Source of the DNA: Sporosarcina sp.
Lineage (GTDB): Bacteria; Bacillota; Bacilli; Bacillales_A; Planococcaceae
NCBI GenBank assembly: GCA_029263945.1
Contig: JARIDM010000261.1
Span: 1 to 14,594 of the forward strand
DNA: 14,594 bases
Reading direction: 5' to 3'
The notes beneath the pieces are model-generated. The model was not told the DNA's origin, made no database searches, and saw nothing but the letters and a program-made list of their open reading frames with translations. Position 1 is the stretch's first letter. Each line of letters opens with the position of its first letter. Shown one piece after another: positions 7,540 to 13,915 of this stretch. The position numbers and the translations under genes were made by a program.

Positions 7540-7977
7540 ATGTCCACACTGAAAGAAATTTTACAGACAGATATCAAAACAGCAATGAAAGAAAAAGATC
7601 AGGTGAAGAAGGGTGTTGTCAATCTGATTCGCGCGGGGATTCAAAATCAAGAAATCGAACTAAAAAGAGAATTAACAGAAGAGGAAGCAGTTAAAGTAGT
7701 ACAGCGTGAAATGAAACAAACGAAACAATCGCTGGAAGAGGCAGAAAAAGCAAACCGTGAAGATATTGTCGAAGCGGAAAAAGCAAAAATTGTAATTATC
7801 GAACAGTATTTACCGAAACAAATGACCCTAGAAGAAGTAAAGGAACTAATTGAATCTTTAGGAATTGATAAAACTATTCCAATGGGGCAAGCAGTCGGTG
7901 CTGTCATGAAAGAAGTAGGCGCGCGTGCAGAAGGTAAAGTAGTCTCACAAGCTGTGAAAGATTATTTGAAAAACTAA
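7540..7977 (+). CDS. yqeY: GatB/YqeY domain protein
   Basis: A 145-residue soluble protein of the YqeY family, related to the C-terminal tail domain of the amidotransferase subunit GatB, which handles tRNA; the function of the free-standing form is not settled. Visible hallmarks are the opening MSTLKEILQTDIKTAMKEKD, VVNLIRAGIQNQEIE, a long charged helical middle (KQSLEEAEKANREDIVEAEKA as spaced turns), the hinge EQYLPKQMT, and the C-terminal MGQAVGAVMKEVGARAEGK followed by VVSQAVKDYL. Length and order match Bacillus YqeY (148 residues). The ATG at 7540 has AAGAGG 7 nt upstream; the open frame before it holds the promoter. In Bacillus the gene usually follows rpsU (ribosomal protein S21); here rpsU is absent and a DUF2177 gene diverges instead. 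A hairpin at 8028-8062 ends it. Confidence 0.95.
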   Translation: MSTLKEILQTDIKTAMKEKDQVKKGVVNLIRAGIQNQEIELKRELTEEEAVKVVQREMKQTKQSLEEAEKANREDIVEAEKAKIVIIEQYLPKQMTLEEVKELIESLGIDKTIPMGQAVGAVMKEVGARAEGKVVSQAVKDYLKN

Positions 7978-8027
7978 TTGAGATCTGAAACAGGTCGGGG
8001 TTATTTAGCATTCTTTGATAAAATCCA

Positions 8028-8062
8028 AAAGCGCCTATACACATTGCGTGTACAGGCGCTTT
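8028..8062. terminator. Bidirectional terminator between yqeY and fda
   Basis: AAAGCGCCT and AGGCGCTTT pair over 9 bp, continued by TACAC/GTGTA across one A-C mismatch, with a 5-nt loop. The hairpin lies between the convergent genes; the minus-strand tail TTTTGGATTTT and the plus-strand tail TTTATTA are both T-rich. Confidence 0.85.
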
Positions 8063-8078
8063 ATTATGAGAAAATATT

Positions 8079-8963
8079 TTAAACAGAAGCGTTGTAAATT
8101 GATGTGACTGCTTTTTCAAGCGAGCTATTAAATTCGTCATCAGATTGATTTGCATTGAGGTCTTGGCTAAGTGCTCTAGAAAAACTTGCAATAAGACCAT
8201 CGTTTTCTTTTAGTTTCTCATTGGCGATGTCAGTTGAGTAACCACCTGATAGTGCAACGACACGAACGACTCTTGGATGGGCAATGAGTTCTCTATAAAG
8301 ATTTGTTTCTGTAGGAATTGTAACTTTTAACATCACATTTTCATCACTTGATAATTCATCAAGATGTTGGAGAAGTTCTGTTTTTAATATAGCTTCACAA
8401 GCTTGTTTGTCTTCGCTATGAATGTCTACTTCAGGTTCTATAATGGGTACCAGACCTGCAGCGATAATTTGTTTCCCAACTTCGAATTGTTGGTCAACAA
8501 CCGCTTTGATCCCAACTTCGTTTGGCTCGTAGATCACAGAGCGCATTTTAGTGCCGAAAATATGACGCTCATTTGCACGCGTTAATGTCTCATCCAAATC
8601 AGTAATCGGCTTCATCAGTTGAACCCCATCTGCTTGGTGATCAAGGCCTTTATCAATTTTTAGGAAAGGTGCAATGCCTTTCTTTTCAGCTAGGTAATCA
8701 GCTGTATACATCCCTTCGATTTTACGGTCCATTGTTTGCTCAAAAAGAATCGCTCCAAGAATTTTCGATGAATCAAATGCAGGAGATGTAATGATACGGG
8801 TACGCATATCATGTACAAGTGTGAACATTTCATCTTCGTTTGCATAAGCATCTTCGTTTACACCGTATGCTGCAAGTGCTTTAGGTGTACTGCCACCACT
8901 TTGGTCTAGTGCAGCGATAAATCCTTTTCCATTTTTCATTTGTTCAAATTGTTTTTTGTTCAT
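8079..8963 (-). CDS. fda: Fructose-bisphosphate aldolase, class I
   Basis: Reversibly splits fructose 1,6-bisphosphate into dihydroxyacetone phosphate and glyceraldehyde 3-phosphate in glycolysis and gluconeogenesis. This is the metal-independent class I form of Staphylococcus type, about 294 residues. Signature segments are FIAALDQSGGSTPKAL near the N-terminus, the phosphate-site ALSGGYST, IIEPEVDIHS, and the Schiff-base lysine in VMLKVTIPT (Lys213). I take the ATG at 8963 as the start (MNKKQFEQMKNGKGF): GAGGAG lies 9 nt upstream, while the ATG two codons earlier is only 3 nt from the SD, and the shorter form matches the family N-terminus. It lies 67 bp downstream of the YhfK-like gene on the same strand. 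No clear promoter of its own was found between them, so read-through is possible. Confidence 0.95.
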   Translation of the reverse strand: MNKKQFEQMKNGKGFIAALDQSGGSTPKALAAYGVNEDAYANEDEMFTLVHDMRTRIITSPAFDSSKILGAILFEQTMDRKIEGMYTADYLAEKKGIAPFLKIDKGLDHQADGVQLMKPITDLDETLTRANERHIFGTKMRSVIYEPNEVGIKAVVDQQFEVGKQIIAAGLVPIIEPEVDIHSEDKQACEAILKTELLQHLDELSSDENVMLKVTIPTETNLYRELIAHPRVVRVVALSGGYSTDIANEKLKENDGLIASFSRALSQDLNANQSDDEFNSSLEKAVTSIYNASV

Positions 8964-9030
8964 TTCCATTCACTCCTCATTTTGTAGTTTCAACGCCCCT
9001 GTAATTCCTATTGAATCAGAAAACACTGGT

Positions 9031-9684
9031 TTATGCCAATGATGCAATTGCTTCTTTAATTGGCGTATGGCCAGCAATCACTTGGAACTCTTTCCCAATC
9101 GTTGTCTTGTCTTCAAGACAGGCGAGCAAGACATGGGCAACATCATCGCGTGGTACTTCGTTTGGTTCTACTTTTTCACTGGCCTCAATATTTCCAGTGC
9201 TTTTATCATTTGTAAGCGCGCCAGGGTGAACGATTGTGTACGCTAAATCTGTTCGACGTAACCATTCATCTGCATAATGTTTTGCGACGACATAGGGAGC
9301 AAATGAGGAAGAGGCTTCCTGTATAGCTTCCCGTGTTGTGTCATAAGAACTAATCATGATAAAGCGTTTTACGTTCGCAATTTTAGCTGCTTCAATAGAT
9401 TTTATTGCACCGTCGAGGTCAATTAACATAGTTTTATCAGCGCCTGTTTTTGGTCCTGAACCTGCTGCAAAGACAATCGCGTCGACCCCTTCTGCAGCTT
9501 TTGCAATTGCTTTTGTGTTATCTTCTAAATCTACGAGAACAGCTTCAACTCCGATTTGTTTAAAGTGTTTAGCCTGTTCTTCTTTTCGAATCATAGCGAT
9601 CGCTTCAAGATGATCACTTTGTTGAATTAACGAAACAAGTTCTTTTCCAATTTGACCATTTGCGCCAATTACGAGTACTTTCAC
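9031..9684 (-). CDS. NAD(P)-binding protein, YhfK-like atypical SDR
   Basis: A 217-residue Rossmann-fold protein of the atypical short-chain dehydrogenase SDR_a5 type, closely resembling Bacillus YhfK, usually described as a sugar-epimerase-like or NAD(P)H-binding protein of unknown substrate. It opens with MKVLVIGANGQIG (dinucleotide motif GxxGxxG), then AMIRKEEQA (an Arg typical of NADP preference), DAIVFAAGSG, VKRFIMISS, YVVAKHYADEWL (the YxxxK pair) and YTIVHPGALTND. The frame begins at a TTG at 9693, but the GTG at 9684 gives the family's usual N-terminus and has GAAAGG 9 nt upstream. A 24-bp element at 9721-9744, repeated before the oxidoreductase remnant at 11432-11569, covers its promoter region. 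Confidence 0.9.
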   Translation of the reverse strand: MKVLVIGANGQIGKELVSLIQQSDHLEAIAMIRKEEQAKHFKQIGVEAVLVDLEDNTKAIAKAAEGVDAIVFAAGSGPKTGADKTMLIDLDGAIKSIEAAKIANVKRFIMISSYDTTREAIQEASSSFAPYVVAKHYADEWLRRTDLAYTIVHPGALTNDKSTGNIEASEKVEPNEVPRDDVAHVLLACLEDKTTIGKEFQVIAGHTPIKEAIASLA

Positions 9685-9720
9685 AATATCCAACCTTTCA
9701 TTAACTAATCCTTTTTTTAA

Positions 9721-9744
9721 TTCTACATATCTATATCTATACCC
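9721..9744 (-). promoter_or_regulatory. 24-bp operator-like element before the YhfK-like gene
   Basis: In the gene's direction this reads GGGTATAG, A, TATA, G, ATAT, G, TAGAA. It matches 11601-11624 at 21 of 24 positions, all three differences being A/G changes. It sits 36 nt before the start codon and 5 bp after a possible -35 box TTGGCA (9755-9750), so it overlaps the likely -10 region (TAGATA, 9733-9728). Probably a regulator site shared by two oxidoreductase genes (inference). Confidence 0.55.
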
Positions 9745-9800
9745 CGTTATGCCAATTTACTAACTTAAATGCGGTATGTAGTCAATATTTGAATAAGAAA

Positions 9801-9832
9801 AGCCGTACCTCAAAATGAATCAGGGTACGGCT
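9801..9832 (-). terminator. Intrinsic terminator of the 53-residue gene
   Basis: In the minus-strand RNA AGCCGTACC and GGTACGGCT form a perfect 9-bp stem with a 14-nt loop, followed by TTTCTTATT. It begins 8 nt after the small gene's stop codon and separates it from the YhfK-like gene. Its loop holds one arm of a second repeat (9810-9848). Confidence 0.75.
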
Positions 9833-9848
9833 CCGCTATTCATTTTGA
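9810..9848. repeat. 11-bp inverted repeat interleaved with the terminator
   Basis: TCAAAATGAAT (9810-9820) and ATTCATTTTGA (9838-9848) are perfect complements. They interleave with the terminator arms in the order A, B, A', B', so the two hairpins compete. In the minus-strand RNA the first arm starts inside the last codons and stop of the 53-residue gene; the second lies in the terminator loop. Confidence 0.7.
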
Positions 9849-10001
9849 TTTTTCTCTTTCAGTTTTGTCTCGTTGATTCGGTGTCATAGGTTCTTGTTTA
9901 GGTTTTAAATTATCGAATTCTGCCAGCTCTAATGAAATTTCTTCTTTTCCATCTGCAGAAATGATATTCCCGTTTGCTGCTTTTCTTTTATGCTTTTTCA
10001 T
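9840..10001 (-). CDS. Small hydrophilic protein, 53 residues, unknown
   Basis: A short gene that I do not recognise. Support is the strong SD AAAGGAGG 8 nt before the ATG, an uninterrupted frame to a TGA, and an intrinsic terminator directly after it. The product starts MKKHKRKAANGNIISADGK and ends TPNQRDKTEREKSK; it is very rich in Lys, Glu, Asn and Gln, has no hydrophobic segment, no Cys and no Trp, and is probably largely unfolded. A single more ordered stretch, EEISLELAEFDNL, lies mid-protein. Similar tiny charged proteins in Bacillales include uncharacterised spore-associated ones, but nothing here proves that. The stop codon lies inside a long inverted repeat. It diverges from the amine-oxidase gene across a 252-bp gap. 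Confidence 0.75.
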   Translation of the reverse strand: MKKHKRKAANGNIISADGKEEISLELAEFDNLKPKQEPMTPNQRDKTEREKSK

Positions 10002-10028
10002 GCGAAAAACCTCCTTTATTTCTTAGGT

Positions 10029-10113
10029 ACACTGAAAAAGATGAGATCTCTAGAACTCAATTGATTTTCGCTTCAATCAATTGGCAAGCATATGGAAAAG
10101 AGTTTTTCAGTGT
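10029..10113. repeat. Nested inverted repeats in the divergent intergenic gap
   Basis: An outer perfect 11-bp pair, ACACTGAAAAA (10029-10039) and TTTTTCAGTGT (10103-10113), encloses an inner 9-bp pair, CAATTGATT (10058-10066) and AATCAATTG (10075-10083), around an 8-nt loop, plus a GAGATCTC palindrome at 10043-10050. It lies between the 53-residue gene and the amine-oxidase gene. Function unknown; it may be a leader structure of the small gene, a protein site, or a terminator-like barrier. Confidence 0.6.
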
Positions 10114-10253
10114 CCTCCATTTTTAGTGTGGTATTTTTTTTCGTTTTTATGTATGTGCGTCAATTTCATCATGATCATAATTTGTTACAATGAGTGTATG
10201 TTATGGTGGAACAACAAAATTCGAATACGGAACAAATGACAGGAGGTACGACT

Positions 10254-11351
10254 ATGAATGATCCAATTATCATTATTGGGGCAGGTATCAGTGGCCTTTA
10301 TGCTGCCGCGCTTCTTCATTCACAAGGCATTGAATGTAAAATTATAGAATCACGCGATAGAATTGGTGGACGTGTGCTGAGTGAAAGTGTACCAAATAGA
10401 CCGGATATTGGGAAATTCGATTTAGGACCAACTTGGTATTGGCCGGATTTTGAACCAGTCGTTACGAAACTTGTTGAAAATTTTGGACTAAAGACTTTTG
10501 AACAATATACAGCAGGAGAAATTCTTTTTCAACAGTCCAAAGATGCACCCATACTGCGTCATAACTTGCCAGAAGGAGCGAATCCTAGGTCGATGCGTCT
10601 TGTGGGCGGTATAGGTTCGTTGGTGGACGCCTTAGCGAAATCACTTCCAAAAGGAATGATTGAATTATCCAAAACAGTCATAGAAGTTAAATTGAATGAA
10701 ATCGGTAAGGTGAGTGTTCATGTAAGATCTGCAGATGGAAGCGTGAGTAGTCTGGCTGCAAAAGCGGTCATTCTTGCATTGCCTCCTAGACTTATTGTCC
10801 AAGATATAAAGTTTAATCCAGCATTAGATGCATCACTCTTGACTAACTTAAGGGATAAATCAACATGGATGGCTGGACAGGCTAAAGTAGTTGCGGTTTA
10901 TGAAAAGCCTTTTTGGCGTGAAATGGGTCTCTCAGGACAAGCAATTAGCAGAGGAGGATTACTACAAGAAATTCATGATGCATCTCCACCTTCTGAATTC
11001 GGTGCACTTTTTGGCTTTTTCGGTGTCCCTGCAAAGACTCGTCAATCACTTGGGAAAGAAAAAGTCATGGCACTTGTGATGGACGAGTTAACGCAGTTTT
11101 ATGGTCCATCTGCAGAAAAACCGATTTCGCTTCACTACAAAGATTGGGCTTTTGACACGAACACAGCCGTCAGAACCGATTTAGAACCACTTACGGTTTT
11201 CCCAGATTACGGTCAACCGCCAAATTCCATCGAGTGGGATCATATGTTACGATTTGCAGGAACAGAAACGTCTTCAGAACAAGGTGGACATATAGAGGGC
11301 GCGCTACGTTCAGCAGAGCGAGCCGTTTCAGAAATCACGTCTCGCATCTGA
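10254..11351 (+). CDS. Flavin monoamine oxidase family FAD-dependent oxidoreductase
   Basis: Predicted cytosolic FAD oxidoreductase of the amine oxidase/phytoene desaturase group, 365 residues. The N-terminal dinucleotide-binding fold is clear: DPIIIIGAGISGLYAA (GxGxxG at 9-14) and Glu32 binding the ribose, followed by the family's DRIGGR (35-40). DLGPTWYWP and MRLVGGIGSLVDALA continue the amine-oxidase pattern, and the C-terminal RFAGTETSSEQGGHIEGALRSAERA supplies the second FAD contact. No cysteine for covalent flavin is seen, and the length is short compared with eukaryotic monoamine oxidases. The substrate cannot be told. The ATG at 10254 has a perfect AGGAGG 8 nt upstream; an upstream in-frame start (10194) lacks one. 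A possible -10 TACAAT at 10186-10191 lacks a clear -35. Confidence 0.9.
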   Translation: MNDPIIIIGAGISGLYAAALLHSQGIECKIIESRDRIGGRVLSESVPNRPDIGKFDLGPTWYWPDFEPVVTKLVENFGLKTFEQYTAGEILFQQSKDAPILRHNLPEGANPRSMRLVGGIGSLVDALAKSLPKGMIELSKTVIEVKLNEIGKVSVHVRSADGSVSSLAAKAVILALPPRLIVQDIKFNPALDASLLTNLRDKSTWMAGQAKVVAVYEKPFWREMGLSGQAISRGGLLQEIHDASPPSEFGALFGFFGVPAKTRQSLGKEKVMALVMDELTQFYGPSAEKPISLHYKDWAFDTNTAVRTDLEPLTVFPDYGQPPNSIEWDHMLRFAGTETSSEQGGHIEGALRSAERAVSEITSRI

Positions 11352-11392
11352 ACTAACTGAACAGTCCACATTACAGAATCACATATAATTAA

Positions 11393-11428
11393 AAACGGTC
11401 AAACACATGATTGTGTGCTTGACCGTTT
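11393..11428. terminator. Terminator hairpin between the amine oxidase and the remnant
   Basis: AAACGGTCAA (11393-11402) pairs perfectly with TTGACCGTTT (11419-11428), extended by ACACA/TGTGT with a 2-nt bulge. The minus-strand exit is TTTTTAATT, a good T tract for the oxidoreductase remnant; the plus strand exits into TTTCAGCTAGATTTTT. It can serve both converging transcripts. Confidence 0.8.
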
Positions 11429-11431
11429 CAG

Positions 11432-11569
11432 CTAGATTTTTAGAACGATTTTACCACGAGAATGTCCCGTTTGACTGATACGATGACCTTCTTTTAGTTC
11501 GGGTTCCTCAATCTCTGTAAATTTGAGTACATCTGCATCACCGTATTTTTCGACTGTGATTGCATTCAT
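11432..11569 (-). pseudogene. Quinone oxidoreductase (MDR) remnant with internal deletion
   Basis: A 45-codon frame from ATG to TAG whose two halves come from opposite ends of one gene. Codons 1-27 (MNAITVEKYGDADVLKFTEI, then EEPELKE) match the N-terminus of medium-chain quinone oxidoreductases, which are about 320 residues; codons 28-45 (GHRISQTGHSRGKIVLKI) match their extreme C-terminus. The catalytic core and the NADPH-binding Rossmann fold are missing, so no enzyme activity is possible. The join is in frame and the flanks look intact: a promoter-like element (11601-11624), AAAGGA 11 nt before the ATG, and the terminator at 11393-11428 2 nt after the stop position. An internal deletion of roughly 270-280 codons is the simplest explanation (inference). 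Whether the short peptide is made is unknown. Confidence 0.75.
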
Positions 11570-11600
11570 CAGGCGTACGATCCTTTCTATAAAAGAAGTT

Positions 11601-11624
11601 TTCTATATATTTATACCTATACCC
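11601..11624 (-). promoter_or_regulatory. 24-bp operator-like element before the oxidoreductase remnant
   Basis: Second copy of the element at 9721-9744, in the same orientation and 31 nt before the remnant's start codon. A possible promoter TTGATG (11631-11626), 16 bp, TATATA (11609-11604) overlaps it. Survival of this site next to a gutted gene suggests the deletion is recent or the leader keeps a role (inference). Confidence 0.55.
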
Positions 11625-11713
11625 ACATCAATGGAGGGCTAACAGGTCAGGTTAACAAATGACAAGAACCCATGTTGAAATCCAGTCATCCGCTGCCGCA
11701 TGATAGTATCCTT

Positions 11714-12274
11714 TTAGATGTTTTGTTCGCTTTCAGGATAAAGAACAAGTCCATTAGTCGTCTTATAAGGTGTTGCACCCCATTTTCCAGGGAGATGCTT
11801 TACAATATCAGTTTTGTTTTTAGGGCCGTCAATGATATGGAAGACATCCCAATCATGTAGGGCTAACCAATTGCTAATAATGAGTCGATGACATCTTGAT
11901 GGATGGCGCTCAGAGCAACAATAAGCAACTTTTTTATTTTTCGCTTCGTCGGTTAGTCTAGTAATTCCTGCTTGGAATTCTTCACTCAACGTATAGTCTG
12001 CATAGTTATGAAAAGAACGATTATTCCAAGCGTCATTGATGTCGTTGTCAATCGTTTTAGATTTATTTCTTCGGCCACCAAGTGCTTCGATATGCATATA
12101 GTCAATACCAGCTTCTGGTAACCAGATGCGCATACGGTCTTTGTGAAAATGGGGGAACTTTCGACTGCCTGGAAAAGCACGAACATCAACCAGTAAATCA
12201 ATTTCTGCATCGTTTAATAAAGTTAAAAATTCATCTTCTGTGTGTGTAGAGTGGCCAACAGTGTAAATGTTCAA
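11714..12274 (-). CDS. DUF488 family protein
   Basis: A 186-residue soluble protein of the DUF488 family, of unknown biochemical function. Family landmarks: MNIYTVGHSTHTEDEFLTLL at the start, LLVDVRAFPGSRKFPHF, YMHIEALGGRR, and the C-terminal cysteine motif CCSERHPSRCHR, where CxExxPxxCHR is the conserved pattern and may bind a metal or nucleic acid (inference). I chose the TTG at 12274 because AAGGAGGG lies 6 nt upstream and the protein then begins as the family does. The frame continues to an ATG at 12334 that also has an SD (GGGGAG, 4 nt), adding 20 residues unlike the family; those codons contain the internal SD. It diverges from the FAD monooxygenase. Confidence 0.87.
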   Translation of the reverse strand: MNIYTVGHSTHTEDEFLTLLNDAEIDLLVDVRAFPGSRKFPHFHKDRMRIWLPEAGIDYMHIEALGGRRNKSKTIDNDINDAWNNRSFHNYADYTLSEEFQAGITRLTDEAKNKKVAYCCSERHPSRCHRLIISNWLALHDWDVFHIIDGPKNKTDIVKHLPGKWGATPYKTTNGLVLYPESEQNI

Positions 12275-12384
12275 AGTACTCCCTCCTTTATTCAGTAATT
12301 CCACAAATAAAGGGTAAAGAAACCTTTTATTCATTTTGCTCCCCTAATACTTAGCAGGCAAACTACTTTGTTTTTTCAGTGTGT

Positions 12385-12413
12385 TTGATAAAATAGAGGT
12401 ATATATATATAGA
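12385..12413 (+). promoter_or_regulatory. Predicted promoter of the FAD monooxygenase
   Basis: TTGATA (12385-12390) and TATAGA (12408-12413) are 17 bp apart, with an alternating TA run between them (GGTATATATATATAGAA). The run ends like the 24-bp element at 11601-11624, but it is too simple in sequence to call a third copy. Confidence 0.45.
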
Positions 12414-12495
12414 AGAAACGGCTATTCTATTGTCCCCAAAAGAGCCATATAAAAACAATAAAAGGATTTCCAAAGGTTGAACAGGAGGGATAGTT

Positions 12496-13608
12496 GTGGA
12501 TAAAATGAATGACCGGAAAAGTGGATCCGTAGTCGTTGTTGGCGCTTCGCTTTCTGGTTTAATGACAGGCATTGCGCTTGCCAAAGAAGGGTTACAAGTT
12601 ACGATTGTTGACAAAGTTAGTGAAGAGCCACGTTCTGGATCTGGATTACAAGTGGACGGCGGTGGATTTACTCAAACAAAAACAGAAAAGTTACTTAAAA
12701 ATCTTGCTTCAGGTGGAAAAAGATCGATTCAATTATGGTCATCAATTGAATCACGCTTAAGGGATGAAGCTCAAGCGGATGAGCGGATTAACTTGCGCTA
12801 CAATACGCGGGTACAAGCAGTCGACCAAGATGAATACGCTGCTTGGGTGATTACTGATCAGGGAGAGAAAATACACGGAGATCTCTTAATAGGCGCAGAT
12901 GGACATAATAGTCAGGTGCGTTCAATGGTAGCGCCGCATAAACCAGATGCCACATTTGCTGGGTATATTGTATGGATTGCTACGACGGATGAATCAGATT
13001 TACCAGAAGAAAAGCGTCCTGGTCATCATTATCCTGAAGTGTCTATGCTAGAAAGTCATAGTGGGTTTTTGTTTGGTTCAATCATTTCACCAGCAAATGC
13101 TGTCGTTGGTTCAGCGAGTCGACGAATCGGTTGTACATGGTATGATAATTCTCGAAATGATGTGTTTCGCCATCTAGGTTGTGTAGAGGGAAGTGTCGTA
13201 CATCACTCGTTGAAAGGAATGGATATTCCAGAAGAAATCATTAGGGATCTTGCTGACCAAGTGATGGATTACTGGTCAGATCCTTGGAAGTCGGCGATGT
13301 TGCATGCACTTGAAAATCGCAACCTTACGGGAATTCCAATTAAAGAGTATGTACCTGACCAACTCGTAAATGGTCGTATTGGATTAGTAGGCGACGCAGC
13401 ACATGTCCCAGCACCGATTACTGCCAGTGGTTTTAACGCGTCACTTCAGGATGCAGTCGATTTAGGGAAATGTGTCACAAAAGGTATTGAAGGAATGAGT
13501 GGTACAAAAGCTTTGAAAAAATACGAGTCACTTCGTTTAGATAAAGTCCGTAAAATGGTAGAGTCGGGAAAATCATATAGTCGTGCGTTTGGGCTTGCCG
13601 GCAGATGA
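12496..13608 (+). CDS. FAD-dependent monooxygenase (group A type)
   Basis: A 370-residue flavoprotein of the PHBH-fold family, which usually hydroxylates aromatic or heteroaromatic compounds with NAD(P)H and oxygen. Visible motifs: SVVVVGASLSGLMTGIALAK with the dinucleotide signature at 16-21, Asp39 closing the second strand (IVDK), the DG motif LLIGADGHNSQVRS at 131-143, and the GD motif GRIGLVGDAAHVPAP at 293-307 that holds the FAD ribityl chain. GYIVWIATTDESDLP resembles 2,6-dihydroxypyridine-3-monooxygenase-like members, but the substrate cannot be assigned. The GTG at 12496 is 6 nt after AGGAGGG; the following ATG at 12505 is too far from it. There are no aromatic-degradation neighbours, so the gene may act alone, in detoxification for example (inference). 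No clear terminator follows. Confidence 0.9.
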   Translation: MDKMNDRKSGSVVVVGASLSGLMTGIALAKEGLQVTIVDKVSEEPRSGSGLQVDGGGFTQTKTEKLLKNLASGGKRSIQLWSSIESRLRDEAQADERINLRYNTRVQAVDQDEYAAWVITDQGEKIHGDLLIGADGHNSQVRSMVAPHKPDATFAGYIVWIATTDESDLPEEKRPGHHYPEVSMLESHSGFLFGSIISPANAVVGSASRRIGCTWYDNSRNDVFRHLGCVEGSVVHHSLKGMDIPEEIIRDLADQVMDYWSDPWKSAMLHALENRNLTGIPIKEYVPDQLVNGRIGLVGDAAHVPAPITASGFNASLQDAVDLGKCVTKGIEGMSGTKALKKYESLRLDKVRKMVESGKSYSRAFGLAGR

Positions 13609-13915
13609 AAAAACAAGAATATTAAGCTAGTTCAATCAGTGTCACAAGAGGGTTTAAATGCTCTATGCACAACATATAGTTCCGTTGAAACTTATTTTAA
13701 ATATATGTTGCGTCGTAAATGTAGGTTATTATGAAATTGACTCAATTAATTGAATCGCAGAGCGAGGAGTATCTAAAGTGGGAAAGCTTCCTATTTTAAG
13801 ATGCTTCTTTTCAACATGTGAGTTATCAAGAGTAAGTCGTGTATGATAGAAATGGTAAGTAATTGAAAAATAAAATGACGAAGCAAAAAGTTCGAAATTA
13901 CTGGAGGGAGAAGGC
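13609..13915. other. Intergenic gap, 307 bp, no supported gene
   Basis: Between the monooxygenase and the FGE homologue. It holds a 9-bp inverted repeat CAACATATA (13670-13678)/TATATGTTG (13702-13710) with no T tract, and a 12-bp palindrome TCAATTAATTGA (13742-13753) that could be a regulator site. A 22-codon frame at 13731-13799 lacks an SD. A TATGAT at 13842-13847 is a possible -10 for the FGE gene, without a good -35. Confidence 0.5.

Noticed and set aside
9356..9613. 85-codon plus-strand frame inside the YhfK-like gene
   Set aside because: Antisense shadow of a well-recognised protein, with no SD.
12396..12414. Possible third copy of the 24-bp element before the FAD monooxygenase
   Set aside because: The resemblance rests on an alternating TA run and needs a 6-bp gap; low complexity makes it unconvincing.
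13731..13799. 22-codon frame upstream of the FGE homologue
   Set aside because: No SD and no recognisable product; not distinguishable from chance.
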